Assembly: GCF_026652115.1 (NCBI RefSeq)
Contig: NZ_JAPPSQ010000009.1
Coordinates: forward strand, 152,249 to 216,248
DNA: 64,000 nt
From: Algoriphagus sp. PAP.12
GTDB taxonomy: Bacteria; Bacteroidota; Bacteroidia; Cytophagales; Cyclobacteriaceae
Direction of reading: 5' to 3'
A program made the translations under genes and the position numbers. Of this stretch, positions 1 through 9,188 are shown piece after piece (within the stretch, counting starts at the first letter, position 1; every line of letters starts with the position of its first letter). Below the pieces are notes generated by a model. That model ran no database searches, had not been told where the DNA came from, and was given only the letters and a program-made list of their open reading frames with translations.

Positions 1-334
1 CCCCATCTCTTTCGACAGTCAACTGAATCTCCCAATCTCCCACAATAGGAACTACTTTATCAAATAGCTCAGAATGAGTCATCAACTCCAATGAAAAAGG
101 AGCAGGAATACCAGGAGTAAACTCTAGCCCATCTGTATATTCATCCTGAGTTTTGATTCTATAAGTAGATTCATATGCAGGCTGAAAGCGATCGTATGAC
201 CACTCAAAATAGACCACTGTTGCCAAAAGCATGGCTGCGGAAATCCCCAAAACCAATCCAAACAGGTTGATAAAGGTATTGGAAACAGACTTTTTGAGAT
301 TCCGGAATGCGATTTTAAAATAATTCTTCAGCAT
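1..334 (-). CDS. FtsX/MacB-type ABC permease, N-terminal part (runs off left edge)
   Basis: The first ~111 residues of a twelfth permease of the array. They start MLKNYFKIAFRNLKK and contain one hydrophobic segment at about residues 18-42 (FINLFGLVLGISAAMLL). This is followed by the beginning of the extracytoplasmic MacB-type domain with the WSYDRF motif that its relatives share (usually xSYDRF). The ATG at 334-332 lies 24 bp after the stop of the DUF4097 gene at 359, so the two are very probably co-transcribed from the promoter predicted at 1328-1343. The rest of the gene lies outside the window. Confidence 0.9.
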   Translation of the reverse strand, partial: MLKNYFKIAFRNLKKSVSNTFINLFGLVLGISAAMLLATVVYFEWSYDRFQPAYESTYRIKTQDEYTDGLEFTPGIPAPFSLELMTHSELFDKVVPIVGDWEIQLTVERDG

Positions 335-358
335 AAAAGAAGTTTAAAAATTGAGGAA

Positions 359-1303
359 TTAATCAGTATTGGAAACTCGAATGGAACCGCCGGAAGATTG
401 CATAGAAATAGCAGGACCTCCTCCATTAACTGAACCAGAAATTTTGTCTTTAGTGATCGTGCCATTGAAATGATCCAAATCTGAACGAATTCCCCCACCT
501 CTTACTTCGATGTCAAATTTTGCATTATCAGTCAATGCTACCTGAATGCTTCCACCGCTTGATTTGAAACTCATATCACCATCGACTCTGTCCAAAGAAG
601 CCTTGATAGATCCTCCACTGGAGCTTGCATCAATAGAACCTGAAATATGGGAAAGGCTCATTCCTCCACCTGAGGTACTCGCGATCAAATCCCCTTCCAA
701 GCCTTCAATTTTAATCGATCCACCACTGGTTCTTACATCTACCTCACCAACGAAATCGGTCAGATTAATGCTCCCTCCTGAAGATTTAGAAATCAATTCT
801 CCTTTGCTGTCAGCCACTCTAATTGAGCCGCCGCTACTTGCCAAATCATGGGTTCCATTGATTTGTTGAAGAGAAACTGATCCTCCACTGGTTCTGATGT
901 GCGTGTCTAGATCACCGGGAGTGATGACCAAAAAGGACAAACTTGGTTTGCTACCCCAGCTAAAGTTAAAATTGGACTTCGGCTTTGCAGAAATAGTCAC
1001 AGTTTTACCGGATTGATGAACATCCACATCAAAATCCTCCAAAAAATCTTGCGTTTCAGAATCTGATTCAAGGAAATATTCGCCGTTCTTTTTCAAGAAC
1101 ATATGAACTACCATTTCGCTGACATTGCCTCTTTCAATAGCAATGGACGAACCTGAAAGTTCGGTTTCTAAGGTGGTTCCTTCCGAAATTGAAAAACGCT
1201 CTGTTCTAAATGGCTCTTTATTATCTTGACTGAAAGCTTCTGTCAAACCCAATTGAAAAAAGGCAAACAGAAAAAGGATCGGGAAAATTGGTCTTGTATT
1301 CAT
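359..1303 (-). CDS. DUF4097-type secreted beta-helix repeat protein
   Basis: About 314 residues with a cleavable signal peptide (MNTRPIFPILFLFAFFQLG, then ...AFSQ). An in-frame ATG 36 bp upstream is possible, but it would put a polar stretch in front of the signal peptide, so 1303 is preferred. The C-terminal two thirds is about ten copies of an SSGGSI(R/K/N)(V/L/I) motif spaced about 18-25 residues apart, which predicts a right-handed parallel beta-helix with a Gly/Ser turn on each rung. No catalytic motif is recognisable. It is the first gene of the leftmost unit of the array, with a sigma54-like promoter 25 bp upstream and a permease 24 bp downstream. Its role is unknown. A periplasmic or surface scaffold, or a partner of the permeases, is inferred from context only. 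Confidence 0.8.
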   Translation of the reverse strand: MNTRPIFPILFLFAFFQLGLTEAFSQDNKEPFRTERFSISEGTTLETELSGSSIAIERGNVSEMVVHMFLKKNGEYFLESDSETQDFLEDFDVDVHQSGKTVTISAKPKSNFNFSWGSKPSLSFLVITPGDLDTHIRTSGGSVSLQQINGTHDLASSGGSIRVADSKGELISKSSGGSINLTDFVGEVDVRTSGGSIKIEGLEGDLIASTSGGGMSLSHISGSIDASSSGGSIKASLDRVDGDMSFKSSGGSIQVALTDNAKFDIEVRGGGIRSDLDHFNGTITKDKISGSVNGGGPAISMQSSGGSIRVSNTD

Positions 1304-1327
1304 CGATGTTTTATTTGAATATTCTAT

Positions 1328-1343
1328 TCCCAATAGCATGCCA
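1328..1343 (-). promoter_or_regulatory. Putative sigma54-like promoter F
   Basis: On the minus strand the sequence reads TGGCATGCTATTGGGA. The -24 TGGCAT is followed by GG after ten bases, matching the GG-N10-G pattern of five other sites in the array. The predicted transcription start is near 1317, about 14 nt before the DUF4097 ATG. The canonical -12 C is absent. Its enhancer-like site lies at 1505-1529, farther away than at the other promoters. Confidence 0.55.
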
Positions 1344-1383
1344 TCAGAAAAAACTGGTCAGACTTGCACTTGCATAGTCAGGC

Positions 1384-1439
1384 TGAGCGAAGTCGAAGTC
1401 TATTTCTGGGCCGCTGAGGCCATATTTCGACTCCGCTCA
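1384..1439. repeat. REP-like imperfect inverted repeat
   Basis: The arms TGAGCGAAGTCGAA (1384-1397) and TTCGACTCCGCTCA (1426-1439) pair at 13 of 14 positions around a 28-nt loop, which itself contains GGCC-N5-GGCC. From memory, arms of the GCTGAGCGAAGTCGAAG type are common dispersed repeats in Bacteroidota. The element lies between the enhancer-like site and promoter F and probably lengthened their spacing. Confidence 0.75.
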
Positions 1440-1504
1440 ATGAGACAATTCATGGATAAAAATTTCGTAACCTGAATCTATTCAAGAAATAGGCTGAAAT
1501 AAGA

Positions 1505-1529
1505 CGGACATCTTTGACCGCCTGCGAAC
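1505..1529. promoter_or_regulatory. Enhancer-like operator F (three half-sites)
   Basis: CGGAC-N6-GACCG-N4-CGAAC. The core GACCG-CCTG-CGAAC is at 1516-1529, with the extra half-site on the promoter side. It has the same organisation as sites at 11804, 17039 and 35572. It begins 5 bp after (in minus-strand terms) the stop codon of the permease at 1535. Confidence 0.6.
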
Positions 1530-1534
1530 AAAAA

Positions 1535-3976
1535 CTATTCGTTTTTCAGGCTCTCTATTGGATTGACAATTGCCGCTCGGTATGCTTGGGAGAAAATAAT
1601 TCCCAAACTGATAATCAGGATGGATCCAACGCCTATGCCAATCGGCACCACCCCAATACTCACGCGAGAAGCAAAGAATTCCAGCCATAGATTATTGATA
1701 AAATAAGCAGCCGGAACGGCAATCAAGGTGGCTACCAAAAGAAGCGAAACAAAGCCTTTGGAAAGCAAAACAATGATTTGAGGAATGCTGGAACCCAAGG
1801 TCTTTCTGATGCCAATTTCCTTCACTCGGGTTTGGGCCGTATAGGTTGCCATTCCCAAAAGCCCCAGACAGGAAACGAAGATTGCCAAAAAAGAGATCAA
1901 GCCGATCACCGCTATCACATCCCCTAACACCTCATGAATAAAAAGAAGCTCCTGATCCAGGTACTTATAGGAAAACTTGGAATTTGGATTCACTTCTTTC
2001 CATGTGTTTTCCAAGGATGCTACAGTTTCAGACGGATTCGTTCCAGAGATTTTGACCATGGCAAATCCTAAAGCAGAGTTCCTATTTCTCATCAACAAAC
2101 TCTCCATCGGTCTATCTGGAGATAGAAATTGAAAATCCTTCACCACCCCGCTTACTTCGGCATTTTGAAAGTTTTCTCCATCAAGTATTACAATTTGTTT
2201 TCCGATGGCCTCCTCCACCGATCCCAAATCGAAATTCTTCAAGGCTGTTTCATTGATCAAAACCTGATTTTCACTTCCTTCAAAAGGCAGGTTCTTACCA
2301 GCGATTATTTCCAATCCCAAGGTTTGCACAGCCCCGGAATTAATATCAAAAAAATTGGTAGAAACACTGTCAGTAGGATTCTCGGGGTTGACTACCTCAG
2401 TTCCAAAATTCCAACCAGCTGCAGGAATCAATGAACTACCTCCCACTGATGATACATTGGGATTAGAAGAAAGAGCTTGTGCAAAACGATCGTAATTATC
2501 AGCATCAAAAAGATTTACAGTCACGATATTTTCTTTGTCAAAACCAAAGTCAAAATTTAAAATATGACGAGCCTGAGACTGAATCAATACTACAGAGATG
2601 ATGAATATCAAAGAGATAGTAAACTGCACTACCATGAGGGCATTTCTGATTCCCATGCTTTTGAAAAGCTTTACTCCTGATAATTTATTGAATAGGTTAA
2701 TGGGATTGAGTTTGGCCACATAAGTCGCCGGAAGTAGACCTGCCACAAAACCTACCAATAAACTGAAAACCAAAAATAGAAGCATGGCCGGAAGACTCTG
2801 CTGAAAAGAGATCTTCAGATATTGATTGAATGTCAAATTCTCAAAACCCACTTGAAGAACTTGCAAAATCGCAAAAGCGAAGAGCAATGAACAAAGTGAA
2901 ATCACCACAGCTTCGGTAATAAACTGAGCAAAAATCTGCTTTCTATTTGCTCCTGACACTTTTCTAATACCAACTTCCTTTACACGTGTCAATGATCTTG
3001 CTACTGACATATTGGTGTAATTCAAACAAGCCGAGAACATCACTATCAGACACAAGATCCCCAATATGAGCAAAACCACTTTGGGAATGGATACGTGGGT
3101 CGTATTCCCAATAAATCCGATTGGGGTAATATCCCTTAATGAAACAGCCTTAAACGAATGCTTCCCTTCATACTTTTGAGCATAAATCCGCTCAGAGATT
3201 TCATCCAAAGCACTCTGAAGGTTTGCTTTTTGTTGACCTTCTTTCAATAGCACATAGGTATAATTGGTCCATACATCATCCCAATCCTCATCTTTTCTTG
3301 AAAATACAGCTCCTTCAGGCAAGGATTTCATCGTACTCAAAGAAGCCAATAACTTGAAAGGAAGATGTGTTTTCCCGGGTGTCGGATTCAAAACCCCCGT
3401 GATGGTAAAGTAGCCAAAGTCGGTTTCAATATTTCCCTCCTCAATGTCCATCGGCTTGATGTCCTTATCATGAAAGGCTACCGTTTTGCCCAAAGCCGAT
3501 TCATCTTTAAAAAGAATTTCAGCCATTTCTGAGGAAATCACCAATGAATAGGGTTCCTGCAAAGCAGTATTGGGATCGCCCTCTTTCCAGGAGAAATCCA
3601 GGATTTTAAAAAGATTTCCATCGGCAAAATATCCTCCTCCAGTAGCAAACTTATCTTCGTAAATCACATCCCCGCCAATCTCTTTATTCAGAGCAGCAGA
3701 TTCTTCGATAATCGGATAATCAGCTCTCAGTCTTTCGGCCAAGGGAAGGGCTGAGCTGGCCGTCTCTCCATTATTCTCATGATAACGGGTCGTATGAACC
3801 CTATAAATCCTGTCTTTTTTGGAATGATAGGTGTCGTAGCTGTATTGATCCACCAAAACCATGATGATCAAAAGGCACACGGACATGCTCACTGCCAATC
3901 CTAAAATATTGATGAGGCTAAAAGACTTATTTCTAAGCAAATTCCTCCAAGCGATTAAAATGTAGTTTTTCAGCAT
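1535..3976 (-). CDS. FtsX/MacB-type ABC permease (813 aa)
   Basis: A double-FtsX permease starting MLKNYILIAWRNLL. TM1 is at about 20-43, then a first extracytoplasmic domain (about 45-295). The first FtsX core includes the cytoplasmic coupling motif RVKEVGIRKVSGA (331-343). A TM at about 445-465 opens the second half, then a second extracytoplasmic domain, and a final FtsX core has RVKEIGIRKTLGSS (from 717). It ends NPIESLKNE. It is one of the more divergent members: NYTNMSVARS replaces the usual NFMNLSTARS before the first coupling motif, and the last periplasmic loop departs from the WLxxFAY pattern. The preceding gap has a terminator-like hairpin (4052-4088) and no recognisable sigma54 element, so it may depend on read-through or an unseen promoter. 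It is assumed to be energised by the ATPase at 33333-34031. The substrate is unknown. Confidence 0.9.
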   Translation of the reverse strand: MLKNYILIAWRNLLRNKSFSLINILGLAVSMSVCLLIIMVLVDQYSYDTYHSKKDRIYRVHTTRYHENNGETASSALPLAERLRADYPIIEESAALNKEIGGDVIYEDKFATGGGYFADGNLFKILDFSWKEGDPNTALQEPYSLVISSEMAEILFKDESALGKTVAFHDKDIKPMDIEEGNIETDFGYFTITGVLNPTPGKTHLPFKLLASLSTMKSLPEGAVFSRKDEDWDDVWTNYTYVLLKEGQQKANLQSALDEISERIYAQKYEGKHSFKAVSLRDITPIGFIGNTTHVSIPKVVLLILGILCLIVMFSACLNYTNMSVARSLTRVKEVGIRKVSGANRKQIFAQFITEAVVISLCSLLFAFAILQVLQVGFENLTFNQYLKISFQQSLPAMLLFLVFSLLVGFVAGLLPATYVAKLNPINLFNKLSGVKLFKSMGIRNALMVVQFTISLIFIISVVLIQSQARHILNFDFGFDKENIVTVNLFDADNYDRFAQALSSNPNVSSVGGSSLIPAAGWNFGTEVVNPENPTDSVSTNFFDINSGAVQTLGLEIIAGKNLPFEGSENQVLINETALKNFDLGSVEEAIGKQIVILDGENFQNAEVSGVVKDFQFLSPDRPMESLLMRNRNSALGFAMVKISGTNPSETVASLENTWKEVNPNSKFSYKYLDQELLFIHEVLGDVIAVIGLISFLAIFVSCLGLLGMATYTAQTRVKEIGIRKTLGSSIPQIIVLLSKGFVSLLLVATLIAVPAAYFINNLWLEFFASRVSIGVVPIGIGVGSILIISLGIIFSQAYRAAIVNPIESLKNE

Positions 3977-4051
3977 ATTGCTTTGATGAGATTGAGTAAG
4001 AAAAGGTTACAGTTTAACCACCTCCTTTAAAAAAAATATCGAAAGGCCTTT

Positions 4052-4088
4052 GAAAAAATTGAAGCCACAGGTTAATATCCGTGACTTC
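4052..4088 (-). terminator. Terminator-like hairpin between two permeases
   Basis: GAAGCCACAGG (4061-4071) and CCGTGACTTC (4079-4088) pair with one mismatch and one bulge around a 7-nt loop. On the minus strand the stem is followed by AATTTTTTC. It could end or attenuate transcripts coming from the permease at 4165-6528. Confidence 0.5.
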
Positions 4089-4164
4089 TATTATTTAAGT
4101 CCTGCTCAGGAAACTCAAACTCAGCAATTCCCCTTTCCTGCTAAAAGGTAGATAAAATGAATTC

Positions 4165-6528
4165 CTACTCGCTTTTCAATGTATTCGCTGGGTTAATCAA
4201 GGCTGCCTTGATCGCCTGAAAGCTTACCGTCAACAAAGCGATCCCCATCGTGATTATTCCGGTTCCTACAAATATCTTCCAATCAATGGAAGTTCTATAG
4301 TCGAATGTATCCAACCAATCTTTCATAAAATACCATGAAAGTGGAATCCCAATAATCACGGAAACCAAAACCAACTTGCTGAATTCAGAAGAAAGCAATG
4401 CCACTAAACTTGAGACTGAAGCTCCCAATACTTTTCGAACCGAAATTTCTTTTTTCCTTCTTTCAGCGATGAATGTAGCCAGACCAAACAAGCCCATACA
4501 GGATATTACAACAGCCAATCCCGAAAATAGAGAAGTCAAAGCTTCTGTCTGCTTCTGAGACTTGAATTTTTGCTCGTTTTCCTGATCCACAAACTTGTAT
4601 TCAAAGGGTGAATCCGGATTAAACTTTGCAAAAACCTGTTCAACACTAGCCAATGAATTCACCATATTTTCTCCATTTTTTAATCGGATATGGATAAAAT
4701 TTAGATTTCTCTCTGGACCGATTACCACTATAGGTCTAGCCTCCTCAAATGGGGATTCCATGATAAAGTCCTTCACCACTCCCACCACCGTAAATTCATC
4801 ATCATCATCCTTGATCACCTGACCAATAGGGTCATCAAAGCCCATTATTTCAACCGTTTTCTCATTGATGATTGCCGAAGTACTATCTCCAGCATAGTTG
4901 AAAATATCAATATCTCTACCGGCGATTAGCTCCATTCCAGCAGTTTTAACCAGATTCGCATCTTCTCCCATTCTGGAAATATTGGGCTTGTAATCAGGAT
5001 CTTTCCCTTGCCAATCCATCGAATTGGTATCGCTATAGATTTCAGTCAAGGGAGAAAAAGTATAGGTAACACTTTCCACTTCAGGCAAAGCCATCAATTC
5101 ATTTCTCATGGCTACTTTATTCTTTCGAATAGACTCTGTTACCTGATGGAATATGAGGTTGTTTTCATTAAATCCCATATCGCGATTCTGAACAAACTCT
5201 ACCTGATCTCGGATAATCCACACACTGGAAATCAAAGCAACCACCACTGCAAACTGAAAAACAACGAGAACTTCCCTTGGACGAACTCCCCAATTCCTTT
5301 TGACTCCCAATTTGGATTTGAAAATCACCGTTGGATTGAATGAACTCATCAGAAATGCCGGATAGCTTCCTGCTAAAATCCCTACGAAAAGGATGTACAC
5401 GATAGATAAAATCCAGAAAAACGGCTGATAAAATGGATTACTTAATTCCTGCCCGATCAGATCTGTAAACCAAGGGAAAGTCATAGAAACAATGACCAAT
5501 GCCAATACATAAGCACAAAGGGCAATTAATATGGATTCAGCCAAAAACTGACCAATTAGCATGCTTTTTCCTGCCCCTGAGATTTTTCGAATCCCAACTT
5601 CTTTGGATCGTTTTTCACTCTGGGCTGTACTTAGATTCACGAAATTGATCCCTGCGATGATCAGAACAATCACCGAAACGATTCCAAACATTCGAATCAA
5701 TTCGATTTTTCCTCCTACTGATTGGCCGTTTTCAAATTTTGAATACAAATGCAAATCCTTGACTGGAAAAAGGAAATCAGAAATATCATCCCCTCCTGTC
5801 CAATATTTCTTTGTAAAGCCTTTAAACTTATCATTGAATAAAGCGATGTCGGTTCCTTCAGCCAACATGGTAAATGTCCTGTAGGAGTTGTTTCCCCAGA
5901 AATCATCCACCCATCCCATAGCCTCCAATTTTTTAAAAGGCAAAAAAGCAGTAAAAGGAAACGCAGTATTTTCTGGAAGGTCTTTAATTACTGCCTTTAC
6001 TTCAAAATCAAGTTGGTTTTCTGCTTTGACAGTCTTACCAATTGCTGAAGATTCCCCAAAAAGCTTTTGGGCCAAAGACTCAGTCAAAACAATATTATCA
6101 GGTGCTGAAAGAGCCTCTACAGGATCACCCTCCACAACCTCAAAATTAAAAATCTTGAAAAATCCAGGATCTGTGAAGGTAGTTTGTTCAGTGAATTTAT
6201 TCTCGCCCACCGCTAAGAGAAATGGATCCCATTCCGTGATACGGGCTACTTCTTCCACCTCAGGATATTCTTCTTTCAGGGCTGGAGCATAGGGAGCAGG
6301 TGTATAGTCCCAAGATGAAATCTCTCCTTGCATTTCTGAGTTTCTCCAGGCTGCATAGATACGATCCGAATTCTTATAAAACCGATCCACGGAAACTTCA
6401 AACTGCACCCAAATCAAAATCAAAATAGAGGCTGCCATACCGATTCCTAATCCGCCAATATTGATAAAGGCATATCCCTTACTACGGGTGATATTTCTCC
6501 AGGCTATCTTAAAGTAGTTTTTCCACAT
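4165..6528 (-). CDS. FtsX/MacB-type ABC permease (787 aa)
   Basis: Starts MWKNYFKIAWRNITR, with TM1 at about 21-43. The signature INFVNLSTAQS (294-304) and coupling motif KRSKEVGIRKISGA (306-319) mark the first FtsX core. The second half has RRKKEISVRKVLGAS (from 690), and the protein ends NPANTLKSE. With the genes at 25234 and 30801 it forms a shorter subgroup (786-787 residues) that shares a TP(A/G)xxAxxxKE motif early in the first extracytoplasmic domain (here YTPAPYAPALKEEYPEVEE). The stop lies 188 bp before the next permease, and the start lies 92 bp after the stop of the one before. No promoter element is visible in that short gap, so it is read as part of the unit starting at 11744. 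Confidence 0.9.
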   Translation of the reverse strand: MWKNYFKIAWRNITRSKGYAFINIGGLGIGMAASILILIWVQFEVSVDRFYKNSDRIYAAWRNSEMQGEISSWDYTPAPYAPALKEEYPEVEEVARITEWDPFLLAVGENKFTEQTTFTDPGFFKIFNFEVVEGDPVEALSAPDNIVLTESLAQKLFGESSAIGKTVKAENQLDFEVKAVIKDLPENTAFPFTAFLPFKKLEAMGWVDDFWGNNSYRTFTMLAEGTDIALFNDKFKGFTKKYWTGGDDISDFLFPVKDLHLYSKFENGQSVGGKIELIRMFGIVSVIVLIIAGINFVNLSTAQSEKRSKEVGIRKISGAGKSMLIGQFLAESILIALCAYVLALVIVSMTFPWFTDLIGQELSNPFYQPFFWILSIVYILFVGILAGSYPAFLMSSFNPTVIFKSKLGVKRNWGVRPREVLVVFQFAVVVALISSVWIIRDQVEFVQNRDMGFNENNLIFHQVTESIRKNKVAMRNELMALPEVESVTYTFSPLTEIYSDTNSMDWQGKDPDYKPNISRMGEDANLVKTAGMELIAGRDIDIFNYAGDSTSAIINEKTVEIMGFDDPIGQVIKDDDDEFTVVGVVKDFIMESPFEEARPIVVIGPERNLNFIHIRLKNGENMVNSLASVEQVFAKFNPDSPFEYKFVDQENEQKFKSQKQTEALTSLFSGLAVVISCMGLFGLATFIAERRKKEISVRKVLGASVSSLVALLSSEFSKLVLVSVIIGIPLSWYFMKDWLDTFDYRTSIDWKIFVGTGIITMGIALLTVSFQAIKAALINPANTLKSE

Positions 6529-6620
6529 GGTTCTAAAAGTAAATGGTTGGAAGGTTTTAAGGTTTTATTGTCGGTACAGTTATCGCTTCTCAGATCTCTT
6601 TTCTCTTGGTTCCTGATACT

Positions 6621-9056
6621 CTATTCACTTTTCAATGTAACAACTGGGTTGATTCTTGCGGATTTGATCGCATGGAAGCTGACAGTCAACAAGGCCATCC
6701 CTAGGGCCAATGCTCCTGAAATCGCAAATACCTGCCAGCCAATATCAATTTTATATTCATAGTCCTTTAGCCAGTTTTCCATAAAGTAATAAGCCAATGG
6801 ACAAGCGATCACCAGTGAACCAAAAATCAGCAAAAGAAACTTCTGGGTAAGCATCCCAAAAATCCCTTCCATGGAAGCTCCCAGTACTTTTCGGATACTA
6901 ACTTCCTTGCTTCTTTGCTCCACCATAAAAGCAGAAAGTGCAAATAGTCCTAAGCATGCTACCAAGATTGCCAATACGGCAAAACTGGTAAAGATCAACT
7001 TCACCCTACTGACATTGTCATACATCTGAGCAAATGAATCATCCATAAATGCATAACGGAAAGGAAGATTGGGAACAAATTGATTCCATTTGCCCTCAAG
7101 CTCTGCAAGCAATGCCGGCATATCTGCCGTTTCTGTTTTAACAGAAAATATGGTATTGCTTTTACCTAAAAAGAAGGCCAAAGGCTCAATCCTTTGCTTC
7201 ATATTATCAAAGCGAAAATCCTTCACCACTCCAATAACCTCACTTAATTGACCATAGCGAGAAATACGCTTTCCAATTGGGTCTGTCAGATTTAATTCCT
7301 TGACCATCTGCTCATTGATGATGGCAGCACTCTTGTCCGATTCAAGATCTTTATCAAAATTTCTTCCGGCTAACAATTCAATTCCCAGAGTGGAAAGGTA
7401 ATCCTCATCTATTTGCCAAGCCTGAGCTCCAACAGTCACATCAATGTTTTCTTTTCCTTCGTTGACAAATGAATTTCCATTTCTCTTGGTATTTTCCAAT
7501 GGCAAATAATCACTGATTGACACCGAAGAAACCCCTTGAATTCGGCCTAGTTCCTCTTTGAATAACTCATCCTTATCTCCCAGCATATTGGTTCCATACA
7601 GTTGAATCACTTGCTCTTTTTCAAACCCAATTTTGGAAGTTAGGATGAAATTCAGCTGCTCATTGATGATCAATGTCCCAATGATCAGGATAATAGAAAC
7701 TGTGAATTGGAAGACTACCAAACTGCTCTGAAGTCCTCCTGATTTGCTACCTAGTCTCAATTTTCCTTTGAGTACTTTAATTGGTGAAAAACCCGAAAGG
7801 TAGATAGCTGGATAAAAACCGGCCATTGCTCCAACCAAAAGTGATGAAGCCAAAAGAATGGGAATAAATAGAGGCTGTCTCCAAGGCAAAGTCAGCTCTA
7901 CTCCCGACATTTGGTTGAAAAATGGCAAAAACAATTCGGCCAAGACAATCCCTACCATAAATGCGATAATCGAAATCAACATCGATTCGGTCAAAAACTG
8001 GGAAATCAGACTTCCTCTTCCGGATCCAACTACTTTCCTTAATCCAACTTCCTTTGCTCGATTCGCTGATCTTGCTGTAGATAAATTGATGAAATTGATG
8101 GAGGCCAAAAAGAGGATAAACAAGGCCACAGTTCCAAAAACCCAAATGATTTTGATATCACTTCGAAAGCTTGCTTCATCTTCAATAGATGTCGAATGCA
8201 AATGGATATCAGTCATTGGCTGCAGATACATGCTGTACAATTGTTCAAAATTTTCCGGAAGTGCTCTTCCTTGGGCCACAAATGCAGGTAAAATGTATTT
8301 ATTGATGACCGTGGATCCCAACGTTTTCCCGAAGACTTCCGCCTCTACATCTGGTCTCAATGTCACATAGGTTTTATAGTTATTTTGAGTCCATCGATCT
8401 TGCTCACCAGGCTCAAATTCTATCCCTGTTAAAGTCAGAAAGTAATCGTAATCCAAATGGGAATTGGTCGGAAAATCTCGCATCACTCCGCTTATTTTGC
8501 GAGGATCTTCTCTGTTTCCATTTAGATAAATCACATGACCAACAGGATTTTGATCTTTAAAAAACCTCTCAGCAACCGACTCTGAAATGACAATGGTATT
8601 AGGATCTAAAAGAGCTTTTTTCGCATCTCCATAAACCATAGGAATATTGAAAATATCCAAAATAGACTGATCTACATAGGCAAATTTTTCCTCATGATGC
8701 TGCATGGGGTCATCGTCAAATTGGATTTCATTGGAGCCTGAACCATAGAAAAGTTCATTGTCCATTAATCGACCCGATTGCTCAATTTCATCAAAATCTG
8801 AATTGATTGTTCGAGCCATATTTGCCGAGAAATGTACACTTCTCTCAGTTCCTTGCTCAAAATCAAACTGCCGCACTACTCGGTAAATATTTTCAGAGTT
8901 TGGAACAAAACTGTCATAGCTTGTTTCATGAATGATATAGACCGAAATCAAAAGGCAAGCAGCAATGCCTATCCCCAATCCGGCAATATTAATGATTGAA
9001 AACCCTCTTGCTTTCAACAGGCTTCTCCAAGCTATTTTAAGGTAGTTTTTCCACAT
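6621..9056 (-). CDS. FtsX/MacB-type ABC permease (811 aa)
   Basis: Starts MWKNYLKIAWRSLLK, followed by a hydrophobic segment (FSIINIAGLGIGIAACLL). The first FtsX core carries INFINLSTARSANRAKEVG and RKVVGSGRGSL. The second carries QRSKEVSIRKVLGAS (about residue 714), and the protein ends NPVVTLKSE. The first periplasmic domain contains an acidic insert (DDDPMQHHEE) not seen in its neighbours, which might change ligand preference. The 92-bp gap to the following permease and 132-bp gap to the preceding one hold only degenerate AT-rich heptad repeats, consistent with one transcript across three to four permeases. Confidence 0.9.
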   Translation of the reverse strand: MWKNYLKIAWRSLLKARGFSIINIAGLGIGIAACLLISVYIIHETSYDSFVPNSENIYRVVRQFDFEQGTERSVHFSANMARTINSDFDEIEQSGRLMDNELFYGSGSNEIQFDDDPMQHHEEKFAYVDQSILDIFNIPMVYGDAKKALLDPNTIVISESVAERFFKDQNPVGHVIYLNGNREDPRKISGVMRDFPTNSHLDYDYFLTLTGIEFEPGEQDRWTQNNYKTYVTLRPDVEAEVFGKTLGSTVINKYILPAFVAQGRALPENFEQLYSMYLQPMTDIHLHSTSIEDEASFRSDIKIIWVFGTVALFILFLASINFINLSTARSANRAKEVGLRKVVGSGRGSLISQFLTESMLISIIAFMVGIVLAELFLPFFNQMSGVELTLPWRQPLFIPILLASSLLVGAMAGFYPAIYLSGFSPIKVLKGKLRLGSKSGGLQSSLVVFQFTVSIILIIGTLIINEQLNFILTSKIGFEKEQVIQLYGTNMLGDKDELFKEELGRIQGVSSVSISDYLPLENTKRNGNSFVNEGKENIDVTVGAQAWQIDEDYLSTLGIELLAGRNFDKDLESDKSAAIINEQMVKELNLTDPIGKRISRYGQLSEVIGVVKDFRFDNMKQRIEPLAFFLGKSNTIFSVKTETADMPALLAELEGKWNQFVPNLPFRYAFMDDSFAQMYDNVSRVKLIFTSFAVLAILVACLGLFALSAFMVEQRSKEVSIRKVLGASMEGIFGMLTQKFLLLIFGSLVIACPLAYYFMENWLKDYEYKIDIGWQVFAISGALALGMALLTVSFHAIKSARINPVVTLKSE

Positions 9057-9059
9057 GCT

Positions 9060-9182
9060 TTTCTAAATTGAAATATTCCAAAATTTGAAAATTGAAAAAT
9101 TGACTTCAATTGCTCTCCAATCTCTATTCACTTTTCTCTTGATTCTGGATTCTTGATACTAAAATCTAGCTACTAGATACTT
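9060..9182. repeat. Degenerate heptad-repeat intercistronic spacer
   Basis: The whole gap between two permease genes is low-complexity. First come AATTGAAATATTCCAAAAT-type units (9066-9105), with roughly 7-bp periodicity of (G)AAAATT, then CTTGATTCTGGATTCTTG-type units (about 9140-9160). The same two-part layout recurs at 14391-14509, 21391-21545 and elsewhere in the array. Confidence 0.55.
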
Positions 9183-9188
9183 TCAAAT

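Noticed and set aside
546..869. Plus-strand reading frame of 107 codons with IDPPL/LPPEDL-like repeats
   Set aside because: It is the antisense shadow of the Gly/Ser rungs of the DUF4097 gene. The repeats mirror the SSGGSI codons, and there is no start context or homology.
1384..1439. Insertion sequence remnant
   Set aside because: No transposase fragment and no target-site duplication are visible. The element is a short hairpin repeat.
3977..4164. A seventh promoter-operator module before the permease at 1535
   Set aside because: No TGGCA on the minus strand and no GNYCG-N4-CGRNC element in this gap; only a terminator-like hairpin is seen.
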